This document shows positions 12,568 through 22,932 of a DNA stretch of 64,000 nt, piece by piece. The notes under the pieces were generated by a model. The model was not told where the DNA came from and searched no databases. It saw only the letters and a program-made list of their open reading frames with translations. Origin of the DNA: Paulownia fortunei (Eukaryota; Streptophyta; Magnoliopsida; Lamiales; Paulowniaceae); the NCBI GenBank assembly GCA_019321725.1, contig CM033120.1, positions 5,399,694 through 5,463,693 on the forward strand, in the 5' to 3' direction. The translations under genes were made by a program, and so were the position numbers. Position 1 is the first letter of the stretch. The number at the start of each line of letters is the position of its first letter.

Positions 12568-14059
12568 TATAATACCTAAGCTTCACACTACTCACTTGGC
12601 CAAAACTATTTTCTAAGTTATTTCACCTTTCAAACTCTATCTTAAGCTCTCTAAGTTAGCCCCAAGTGATTCCAAGCAATGTTTTCATAACCGGACCAGT
12701 GATCAAAACCAGTCTTGTTAAAATTAGTGGTTCAACCAGTTGCACCGGTTCAATCGGCGGTTGGACTGGTTTAATGAAATTTAATTATATTTTTTTATTT
12801 TATTATGTAAAATGATAATATAATAGATTAATTATTATGCAATATATTTTAAATGTAAAAAAAAATAAATAGCTACATAAAAACACATATAATAAAACAC
12901 AAAATTCAAATAATCACATAAATATAACAAAATATCAAATTTAAATCTTTATAAAAATTTAAAACAAAAAATATAAAAAAAATATATAAAAATTGGTCAA
13001 AATTGGTTTTGACCGATTTTGGGCGGTTTTGACTGGTTTGACCAGTTGTTGACCAATTTGACCGTTCAAACTGGTCAAAATAGTTTTTGGATTGAATCGA
13101 ATCGGACCGTCCTCCAATTCACGATTGAACCGGCCGGTCCGGTCTAGTTTTGAAACACTGATTCCAAGTAAAAGAAAAGGCAAAGAAAGCAAATGGGAGT
13201 AGTAATCAACAAGTAGAAGCTGAAAATTGTGCATAGGTGAGCTTCACTAATGGTTTTTAGCATAAAATTTTATATTCTGTGAGGTTTTAGTTTTGTAAAA
13301 CTTATTTTCTTGTTTATAATCATGTTAGGGTATTAATGGTGGTTTTATTATAAACTATCTACTTGCTGATTTTTCATTCTTTGAGGTTTAAATTTGGATG
13401 ATATCTAGAGAAAAACCTATAACTATAATCATTATTATGTTTATATATGAGTTAAGGTTATGTAAGTAAATTTGGATAGGTTATAATTTGAAATACAGTC
13501 AGAAAATTGATAAGGAACTCAAAAACTATCACTATAAAACTTTCAGTTTGGTGTTGTGTAAAGGGGATTGAATTTGCTGGGGAATATTCACTATTTTTAG
13601 TAAGGCAATAACATGATTACCATTTTCACATGTTATCTAAGTGTGGTAAAAATTTAGGGATTTAATGTACTTAAGGGTGTGATAAACATCATGGAACTAA
13701 ATTGGACAACCAGTAGATGTGAAAATTTTGAATCTGCCAAAATTGATATTTTAGCATGTTTTAAACTCTAAATGTTGTTAATGAGTTCTAACGAGTGGGG
13801 GCATGTTTTACCTAATCTTGAGGTTATAATACTTCTATGATTTGATGTTATTGTGTAACTAAGATGAGAATTTATGGTATGTATGCGATTGTTTTTTGTA
13901 CTAGTTTGTAACATGAAAGGTTAGCTTTGATGTTTAAGGTCTTAATATGAGGTTAAATGTATTGAATTTGCCTCTTTAGGGATGATGCCTAATTTTGGGT
14001 AGTATTACAGGTTATCTTCCCTCTAAATTTGGGAACAAAGACTTCATACACTTAGAGTA
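12568..14059 (+). repeat. 3' LTR of element B, left portion
   Basis: Follows the polypurine tract AAGGGGAGGA. It aligns to 2,799-4,695 of the solo LTR (for example the 'actactcacttggccaaa' start and 'ttgggtagtattacagg' near 14,000), after allowing for the MITE at 12,677-13,160. It is cut at 14,059 by element C. Confidence 0.8.
12677..13160 (+). mobile_element. hAT-type MITE (484 bp)
   Basis: The ends are inverted: CAATGTTTTCATAACCGGAC on the left, and the complement of the right end reads CAGTGTTTCAAAACTAGACC. An identical 8-bp duplication, ATTCCAAG, flanks it at 12,669-12,676 and 13,161-13,168. CA-starting termini with an 8-bp duplication are the hAT signature. Repeated ACCGG/CCGGT and ttgaccgg-like motifs lie near both ends and the centre is very AT-rich. 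No transposase is encoded. The empty site is confirmed by the solo LTR, which has a single 'gattccaag' at the equivalent place (near 3,560). Confidence 0.85.
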
Positions 14060-14151
14060 TGTAACGACCCTAATTTCGCACAGATTTCTTGTTAATTTCA
14101 TCAAGAACTTTGTTACATTTCATATATAATTACCTAGCTTAAGATTAGTTG

Positions 14152-14893
14152 GATATAATTAATTAATGGGATTAATTAATTAAGAATTTAATTAATCTAA
14201 ATTAGATGAGTTAATTATTCAATTAAATAATAAGATTATTTAATTGGACCGAATAAAATTGGAAATCCAATTTGGAGTAAGTTAATTAATTGATTGGGTC
14301 AATTAAATAAACTTGGGCTTATTAATTAATTAAATTAATTAGTGTGCATGCTGAAGTCCAAGCCCGACTTAAAAATGGCTCATTAGCAGAAGCCTACTTG
14401 GAATATTAGAAGAAATAAATTTAAAAAAAAATATATCTATATATATATATATATAGTTTTTCTTGTTTAAAATTGATATAAGATATCAAGATTGAATTTA
14501 TGGGATAGGTTCAATGTATTTGGATAACAAGATTGAATTTATGGTATAGGTTTAATGTATTTGGATATTAATATTGAATCTATGGGATAGATTCAATGTA
14601 TCTGGAGGGGAGATAGGCCTAAAATTGATGGCCAATTAGAGTCCATATTTTTCGGCCATTAAAGATAGAAGGAAGAAGGAATTTTGGTATGATGTGGAAT
14701 TGGTTTGTTAGAAAAGTTAGACTTTCCAAACAACCAAATTAATATATGGGGTTAATATTAGTTTTGACCTAATTTTTGTAGCCATATATAATAAAATTGA
14801 AGACCAAAAAATTGATTCTTCTACTACTCCAAAAATTGGCCACAAGCAAGAAGTTTTCTTCTTCTCTCCTTCTCCACTCAAGTTGCCTGCACA
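14152..14893 (+). promoter_or_regulatory. LTR promoter block shared with copia F LTRs
   Basis: From GGATATAATTAATTAAT to the pyrimidine-rich 'ttctcc...actcaag' this block aligns collinearly with 20,267-20,945 and 35,489-36,160 in the copia LTRs. Landmarks in the same order are TTATTCAATTAAATAATAAG, TTTAATTGGACC, GAAGTCCAAGCC, a TCGGCCAT motif, a GACTTTCC / GACTTTTCC motif, CCTAATTTTTGTAGCC, a TATA tract (atatataataaaatt) and ATTGAAGAC. It probably contains the core promoter and transcription start of C. Confidence 0.8.
14487..14609 (+). repeat. Three 41-bp tandem repeats in C 5' LTR
   Basis: Units start at 14,487, 14,528 and 14,569 and carry ATTGAATTTATGGGATAGG plus TTCAATGTATTTGGAT, with a few substitutions. 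The 3' LTR (38,634-38,715) has only two units. Confidence 0.8.
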
Positions 14894-16692
14894 AACCACC
14901 CTTCCACCCTTTGAAAACCCAAAGTTAGCATCTTTACAACCCTAGATAGGCGAGGAAGAATGAGTTTTATGGTCTCCTTCAAGGTTTTTCAAAGGTAAGA
15001 GTATTTTTCACGAAAACCTAGTTTTACTTGCTCCGTTATATCAAATCTTGTTTTTTCCACATTACTTTAAAAGAAAATAAGGTCTTTCGAATCGTGGTTG
15101 TTAACCCAAGGTCCTAACCTCAGTTATCGTTATTCTTGGATCGTAAAGGTAAACAAAAAATCTACTTAAACCTTAGTTGTGGTAGTTGGAAAGTTGAAAT
15201 CTTGCATGAAATCTTTTTGTTGAACATTGATTCATTTTTATCAAAGAACTTATATGGGAAAATCTCTTTCAAAAGCTTTCTTGCATGGTTGTTTGGGAAA
15301 AACGAGTTCAAGCCTATGTTTTCATTCCATGCGGTATCAAAATGTGTTTAAAATTAAGATTTCTTGATTTATAGGATTTCAATTCAAGTAGTTCTCATAA
15401 AACCCTTTTTAAAAAATGTTTTCCTATCATGTTATACTCCAAAGTTTAATTTTAATCAAGTAAATGCATCGAGACCCTAGTATCTAGTGAGTAGTTCTTT
15501 CGGTATTCATTCAGCATTGACATATGATGTTAGGACTCATTTTAGTGTCTAAGTGAATTGTAATAGGATTTGTGAACGACGGCATTGGAGGGCCACTTAG
15601 TCGATAGAATTCTAGTTGGTTTACAACTTAAAAAGTAAGTAACCCCACCCTAGTTCCATACATGAAATTGTGATGATACGTGTGTGATTATATGTTGATA
15701 CTTTAAGTTCTGTGCTTTTATTATCCTTATACTGTCATTGCACTTGCATATCATGTCAACAAATATGATGCATTATTAATTTAAGCTTAGAAGGTGACAT
15801 GATCATGCAAGTCTATTTTTGAAAGATACGTGTACCCCAAATATTTTGTTTCCAAAGTATTTAGTCGGGTGTACATTGATGCTGAGAAGGGTGTGAGTGG
15901 GAAATGGGCATGAAGGACTGGCATTCTGATCAAGGGCCTTTATGGCCAGATGTAATGTTTAATATTAATGTTAATGTGCTACTTGCGGCAAAATAAAAGT
16001 ACTTATACCGGTATATATTTCTGGTTCCAAATAACTAGGCCCACTGCATCCCTTATCAGCTAGATGTCTCACTAAGTGAGCTCGCAACTTGGTCAATAAA
16101 ATGAAAGATTCAAAAGTTTCCACGAAAATGTTCAAGTTCAATTTTTCCAAGTCAAAGATTTAAGTTCAAAGTTTTCTTTTTAAGTTGATGTCCAAGTCCA
16201 AGGTTTTTAAATTAAAACCTTTTTACATTTTCAAAAAAAAAAGAGGGGGGGAGTATTTGATAAGTTTTTACACAACAAGCATTCATGAGCATGCATTCAT
16301 ACATGGGTTACTTACTGAGCTTGTTGAAAGCTCATTCCATGTTATATATATATTTTTAGGTGATGAGATCCACAAGATAGCCCAGTACAGTGAATTACCC
16401 ATTGTCTTACATTATTAAATGAACTTCCAGTTTTAGAACATTTAAACATGTTTATTATGGGTTTCACTTCCTCAAGATATTGAGAGGATAATGTTTAGAA
16501 ATTAAATTCTTTTCCTTTTGTTGTTTCCGTTACGTGAAGTTTTGAGATTTTATTAGTGTTAAATGATTATTCCTAGTTTTCCTTTAAGCAAAGAAATTTT
16601 TAAATCTTTCGCATTTTTAAAGAGTAAACTCTGTTCATATTTAAATTCTGCATATATATAATTTAAGAAAATACCAGTAGGCGCAACATTTT

Positions 16693-16707
16693 GTGGAATC
16701 AGAGCGC
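16693..16707 (+). promoter_or_regulatory. Primer binding site of element C (tRNA-iMet type)
   Basis: Reads TGGAATCAGAGCGCC, a one-base variant of the TGGTATCAGAGC site that chromoviruses and many other plant LTR elements use with initiator tRNA-Met. It lies four bases after the LTR end. Confidence 0.8.
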
Positions 16708-17801
16708 CTAGGTTTTTAAATTGATTCTGTAGACCATAAATTATTTTTTTTTAAAAAAAAAGAAGTTTTAGGCTATGAGTCGTGCTGCGGGCGTGTTCTC
16801 CTCTATCACCTGGTAAGTTTTTGAGATTGTAAGTTGTTATTTGTTTAAGTATTTAAACCATTTGTATATTATGCCTTGCATAATTATACTGTCTATCTAT
16901 TAAGGTGATTCCATATGATTGGGATCCTAGTTGCTAGTTGGTTGGGATAGTAAAAAAAAACTAATCACTCTAGTAAGAATTAACGTTTGATGTACCATCG
17001 TAATCATGATAACTCATTTCTCATAAATGGACGTTAATTGTGTAGGTATGAGGCTTATTAGAACCCCAACTAAGAAGGAATTGAGAGAGCATTCAGACAG
17101 AATACATGAATTCATATCTTATAAGATGAAACCAAATCACACCTTACCCTAACATTTCAAAGAGATGAGATGGATGAGTGATCGTCTAGTATTCGTAAGC
17201 CGCAAGACTCAACTTAGGTTACAAGAGATAGCAATGTGGAATGAATCACTACCCCCTACATTACAAAAGACATTTGAGGAGAAGCGGGATCAAGTAGGAA
17301 GGAGTTATAGAGTTTATGTGATAATGGAAGTAATGTTGGTGAAATGGAAAGAAGAGACATGAAAGCAAGCTAAGAAGATAATGTTCCTAACTTTGAATTC
17401 TAGTCGTCGGAACTTGAGGTTTAGTTTGAAGGGAAATAGTTCACTAGTTCACAAGGGATTTATTCTAGAGGATCTATTCTCAAAGGTTATAATCAATACT
17501 TGTTCTAATCAGGATGTTCACACTAGGAGTTAAATAGAGGAGAAGGTTGATGAGTAGTTATATGAAACAATATTCCTTTTATGCAACACTTGAAGCTTTG
17601 CGTATTTTTTAAATGAATATGATGACATGTTATTTGCTTGCTAAGTATGAGTTATATTTTCTTATTTTATCATGTATGATACCACTTAGTTCCATAGAAG
17701 TACTAAATGTTAAATTAGTCGTATCACTTGAAACATAAGTTATGCTTAGTACCTAGTGTTATAGAATTTCACGGACTGAAGTTAATTTTCAGTCAAGAAC
17801 A
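16708..17801 (+). other. 5' leader of element C
   Basis: No gene is recognised in this 1.1-kb stretch between primer site and gag. A short open frame at 17,165-17,362 has no motif I know and lies in the position of untranslated leader. Confidence 0.5.
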
Positions 17802-18230
17802 ATGGTCCGCACTACTCGCTCGACTAATCAGGAAGAGACCTCACATGCTAAGAATGATGGGAACATCCTTGTCACTCCTCGAGGAACGCCTTTGACTGTT
17901 GAGACCTTTATGCAGGCCTTAGCTGTATTTGGGCAAGCTAACTAACCTAAACGTGTCGAGGCCCCAAAGAGGAACTGTATCTCAGAGTTTATGAAACTAG
18001 CTTGGCAATCCTTTTCGGGCACAGTAAACCCCATAGAAGCTGAAGGATGGATAATAGAGATACAGAAGATCTTCACGAATGCTGAGAAGGTCAACTTTGC
18101 GACATCCATACTAAAAGAAGAAGCCCACGACTGGTGGTGTATGGTGCAGAGACAGCATGAGAATGATGCTTGCCCATTCACTTGGGAGATGTTCACTAGG
18201 GCATTTTACGAGAAGTACTTCCCCTAAAGT
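17802..18230 (+). pseudogene. gag of element C (truncated)
   Basis: Starts at ATG 17,802 with a basic, Thr/Ser-rich N-terminus. One in-frame stop falls at about 17,942. The same frame then continues with the conserved gag core: FSGTVNPIEAEGWI near 18,018, FATSILKEEAHDWW near 18,100 and FTRAFYEKYFP at 18,195-18,227. At 18,228 the frame ends and the sequence jumps directly into reverse transcriptase. The gag C-terminus, zinc knuckle and the whole protease are therefore deleted, about 1.5 kb by comparison with intact chromoviruses. Confidence 0.85.
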
Positions 18231-19173
18231 GTATGATGGGCCGTGTTCATGAAGAAGAAGGATGGGTCGATGAGGATGTGCATCGACTACAATGAATTAA
18301 ACAAGGTAACAACAAAGAACAAGTATCCACTATCGAGGATTGAGGAACTATTTGATCAACTTCAAGGTGTCAGTTATTTCTCAAAGATGGATCTGAGGTC
18401 TGGATACCATTAGCTTAGGATTTGAGATGAAGATAATGCTAATACGTCTTTTCAATCTAAATGTGGACACTATGAGTTCCTGGACATACTTTTTGGTTTA
18501 ATAAATGCTCCTACAGCTTTTATGGACTTAATAAACTGGTTGTTCTTCGACTACTTTGAGAAGTTCGTCATCGTCTTCATCGACAACATTTTGATTTATT
18601 CACATACCAAAGAAGAATATAAGCAGCATATAAGAATGGTCTTTCAAAGGCTGAGAGAAAAATAGCTTTTTGCCGAATTCAAGAAGTGCGAATTTTGGCT
18701 AGATTGTGTTCCCTTCCTGGGACACAATGTTTTAAAGAATGGGATTTCTATAGATCCCAGCAAGATAGAAGCAGTACAGAACTAGCTGACTCCTACTAGC
18801 GCGGTGAAGTCCGCAGCTTTCAGGGTTTGGCCGGGTATTACCGAAGATTTGTTAAAGGATTTTCAAAGATCTCTACCCCAGTGACATAATTAACAAGTAA
18901 GAGTATCAAGTTTTTATGGGATGATAAATGCAAACATAATTTTACCGAGTTGAAGAATATGCTAATGTCAGCTCCAGTCCAGTCACTTCCGAGTGGGACA
19001 GAGGGATTTGTCATCTACAGTGATGCATCGATAAAGGGCTTAGGATGTGTTTTTATGCAACACGGGAAGGTAATTGCCTATGCCTCTATGCAACTGAAGG
19101 ATTATGAGAAGAATTATCTGACGCATGATTTAGAGCTAGAAATAATGGTTTTTACCTTAAAGATTTAGAGGCA
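18231..19173 (+). pseudogene. Reverse transcriptase and RNase H start of element C
   Basis: Shows the RT series [20 protein letters not shown] (about 18,247), [33 protein letters not shown] and FVIVFIDNILIYS (about 18,565). The catalytic pair is D-N instead of D-D. RNase H begins with [20 protein letters not shown] (about 19,010) and runs to RHY at 19,173, where copia F is inserted. Its continuation is found at 36,598. Several stops and frameshifts are present. Confidence 0.88.
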
Positions 19174-19178
19174 CTATT

Positions 19179-21379
19179 TGTTAGAGTAGTGCCCGGTGCA
19201 CCAATTAGATTGGTAGTTATTTACTCTTATAATAGACTTTATCAATTATAATATATTTATTAAAGGTATTTTCTTTATCTTATGGCTCACATTTATTTAT
19301 TGCACATTAGATAAAGTCCCTAGATCAATTATAGCTATGCGGCATGATCGCGCATATGATGGCGATCATGGAACATGCCTTTATGGCTTTTATCTAAAAC
19401 TATGTTCTGAGTTGAGGGCTTTTTGAGAAGGGAAATCGAATAGCCCATTAAGACTCGTGCATTCGATGCATGCTCGTAAGACGAGGATGTCCTATTCTAT
19501 GGACATCAACATAGAGATACAAGTGCATGTATGTGGGTGCTTGTTAGAGAACAAGTATACTGAACTGAGTCATACTTGAAATTCTTAGTTGGAAATCCCA
19601 AATGTCGAATTAAGAATTTCTACATTACAAAAGTGCACGACTAGTCCTTTGACTTGAGACACCATGGTAACCTTATACGTGTAATGCCTTACTTAGATGT
19701 ATCCTCTAATTTCCTGATAATCATAAAGGGGTTATGTTGGGTATTGAATTTATGCGTATGAAAGTTAATGAGTGGCTAACAATCCATCACTTGTTAGGTA
19801 GAACAAGTGAATCTCCTATATTTTCATAGTTCGTGACTCAGAAGACCTTAGCCAAGGCAGGGTGAATATCAGAAAAGGGTTTCTAATGATTCATTAAGAG
19901 TCATTGCAACTTGAAATGAAATTATAGATATTGAGTCGATCAGGGTTTCGACTATTATCCATGCCCTAGACTCAATCAGGAGATTAGTTAATGGAAGGAC
20001 CTTACGTGTGTGGTACTCGTAAATGGAATAGGATCACTTGCTCTTTCACCTAAGACTAGTTTGTCGTGATTACTCGCTAGGTGTTTTCATGGATAGTGAG
20101 CTTCTAGGAATTAAGGAGTTAATTCCTAGCAAATTAATTAATCGAAATAATTGTTATTCATAAGCTGGAAATGTTACAAGCCTACTACTAAATTAGAAGT
20201 GAACCTAAAGGTTCACACACAATTCGGAATGGAACATTTCTAGTCTATAAATCATCCAAGGGGTAGGATATAATTAATTAATTAGATTAATTAATTAAAG
20301 GATTAAATTAATTTAAAGAGTTGAATTAATTATTCAATTAAATAATAAGACTATTTAATTGGACCTAATGAGATTAGGAATCTAATTGGAGTGAATAAAT
20401 TAATTGATTGTATAAATTAATTTAGACTTGGACTAATTTAATTAATTGGATTAATTAAATGGACTTGGAGAAGTCCAAGCCTAAGCCCAAGTTTAATTAG
20501 GCTTATTGGAAGCCCACTTGAAAATAAGAGAAATTAAATAAGTGAATAAGATTTATCTATTTAAATAATATATGATATTATACATATGAACTTATGGGAT
20601 AAATTCATAGCTTGGAAAACAAGACAACAGGAGCAAATGTTGCCCTAATTTTTCAAGAAAAATTCGGCCATAATTAAAAAAAGAAAAGATTTTATTTTGT
20701 GCATGTGTTTTTAGTTCGTTAAGGAAAGTGAGACTTTTCCATACAAACTAATTACCATGTGAGGATGAAATTAGGGTTGCCCTAATTTTTGTAGCCTCCT
20801 TATATATATAATATATTGAAGACAAAATTTATCTATCCAACACTTTTGTAATTTTCGGCCATAGCAAGAATTAGAAGAAAAATTATTTTATTCATTTTGT
20901 CTTCCTTTTATCTTCTCTTGTATTGCTCAAGTGCATATTTTGTTCCTCTTTTACAAGTTAAATTAACAACAATTGAATAAACATTAATCTTTAATTCACA
21001 AGTTGGATTGAAATGTTATAAGTTCACTCCACACTTGGCTAGAAAAGAAAATAGTAGAAACTAGCAATTTTATTATTTCTGTGTTCTTGTCCAAGGTGTG
21101 GACTTTCTTTGGAGGAAGGACGCATGGACTCCTTTGAGACGTATTTGCAACCATACAGCAATTGATTGCACCATTCCTTGCATTATTAATGAAGGAGTCA
21201 AGAAGGTATCAATATTTACATTATTTAATTATACTATTTAATTAAAAACTATTTATATATTGTCGATCGTTAAATCGATTTTGGTTACCTAAGGTAGTGC
21301 ATTAATTGTTAATGCATGTTTTTATTAAAAAAAAAAATATTTCTGTTGCACTTACCTCGTGGTCGTAGCGAACCCAATA
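19179..21379 (+). repeat. 5' LTR of copia element F
   Basis: Near-identical partner of 34,388-36,592 over the whole length. It contains the AT-rich block and promoter region shared with C (20,267-20,945), with the TATA tract 'ttatatatataatatatt' at about 20,801. The 3' end is AACCCAATA, immediately before the primer site. Confidence 0.92.
20267..20945 (+). promoter_or_regulatory. Promoter block of F LTR shared with chromovirus C LTR
   Basis: Aligns in order and spacing with 14,152-14,893 of the gypsy element C. The minus-strand copia LTR of E (56,750-57,190) has a diverged AATTAATT-rich block in the same relative position. The other chromovirus LTRs in the window (solo, B, H) do not have it. 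This suggests the block is native to these copia LTRs. Confidence 0.75.
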
Positions 21380-21380
21380 G

Positions 21381-21393
21381 TGGTATCAAAGCC
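21381..21393 (+). promoter_or_regulatory. Primer binding site of element F (tRNA-iMet type)
   Basis: TGGTATCAAAGCC follows the LTR end by one base. This is the usual initiator-tRNA-Met primer site of plant copia elements. Confidence 0.85.
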
Positions 21394-22297
21394 ACGGTTA
21401 GCAATATATTAATAGTTTATGTGTGAATTAATATATTAGTTTATGTGATAAACTAGTTTGCATGATTTGTGTTTTTGTAAATTGGGGCATGTTTAAATTT
21501 AATTATTGCACATAGAAATATTTTAAAAGTTAAAATATTATATATATCTTCATTTTTGCTTAAATATTATTAAGGTTTTGTCAAGGGCAGAAAGAATTCT
21601 TCCCGTCAACTTGAGCATGTGATGAGGACCCTCCCGCATGCTATCTCGTTGATGAGAGTTTTTCAGCCTAGATAAAATCAAAATAATAGCTAATGCATGG
21701 GATGCAAGTTGGCAAAGCAAAATGGAAGACCAAACGGCGAAATTCGTTGGTCGAAGCCGTACGACGGTAGCTTTTGGGTATCATCTCCAATTTTATGCAA
21801 TTTTTGTTTTTGAAATTCTGAGTTTAATAATCTGGAATTAATTGTTAATTTTGGAATATTTGAAAAATGGTTTTTCACAAGATTAGATAAGATGCCTAAT
21901 TTTCAAAAAATATAAAAGTAAACAACTCGGTAAATTTATATGCTTTCAGTTCATGTGATGAATGTGATTAGCATGTATGTTGGGATGATCATATAGCCTT
22001 GGACCATTATGAATAGTTGTTTTTATTTTCTTTTGGTTTTAATTCGGGGCCTGTGAGCCACTTATTAAATTCGATGTAATTGTACTTTTATTTTCTGCAA
22101 GAGAGTAGAATTTAAAGGTGAGGTTTTCTTTTTTTTGTAATTGGAGGACGAAAGAAGGAAGGACCATGGAGGCTCAAGATCCAAGGCCCATGTATGCATG
22201 CGATGCATAAATGTAATAGTGTAGGTTACCATTTTATTACCTTTAGATTGACCTAGACCCAATTTTGGCTCGATTGGGTCGCATAGGTAAGGGTTAT
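21394..22297 (+). other. 5' leader of copia F, first part
   Basis: No gene. It is homologous in reverse to the leader of copia E (55,259-56,224), for example the 'ggcccatgtatgcatg' stretch near 22,187. It is interrupted at 22,298 by the minus-strand LTR G and resumes at 31,057. Confidence 0.7.
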
Positions 22298-22932
22298 TGT
22301 AACACTCCTTAACCTAACTGCAGAATCTAAACAAGCTAATATAATTAAATCAAGAAATGTTAACTTTTCATCAAGTTATGGTTTTGATAAAAGTTCCCCT
22401 TTTAGCTATACAAAAAAGAAGTTGAATTCATTTGTTGTTTCATTTCATTTTAAACACATCATATACATAAATCAAAATTGAGTACATATGTTTACAAAAT
22501 TATAACAGAGCGGTTTATTTAAAAATAAAATAGAGTTTTTAAAATATGCTACAAAATAGCTCGAAGCATGGCATATAAACAAATCTCTGTCTGGCCACTC
22601 TGGAGACTCAATCAACCTCTAAACTTGTATATTTTCACCTGCATCACATGAATCTAATGAGTTAAAGGCTCAGTAAGGTGAAACTAATGCAATAACAAAT
22701 AACGTACATGCAAATCACATAAATGATTAAATGCATTATTCAATTTAATAACTTTCTTTCATAAATCATTCTTTAGGGCCCTTGAAATGTGGTACCTAAC
22801 TAATAGTGATAGACCATGATTTTCGAAACATGTTCATAATGATTGGCCAATAAGAGAACTAATACGGGGTTTCCATACTTGGTCTTTCAACCTCAGGTAT
22901 TAGCCGTATTCTATCTCATTCATTATGGCTTT

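Larger units (their letters stand above)
14060..16688 (+). repeat. 5' LTR of element C
   Basis: A 2,629-bp LTR starting TGTAACGACCC, matched by the copy at 38,226-39,620. It holds an AATTAATT-rich block and promoter-like region (14,152-14,893) that is also present in the copia LTRs of F. It also has three 41-bp tandem repeats (14,487-14,609) and an (AT)n run at 14,434-14,455. A CTTACTGAGC...GCTC motif near 16,311 recurs near the 3' end of the other chromovirus LTRs. The end is placed at CAACA, four bases before the primer site. Confidence 0.85.
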
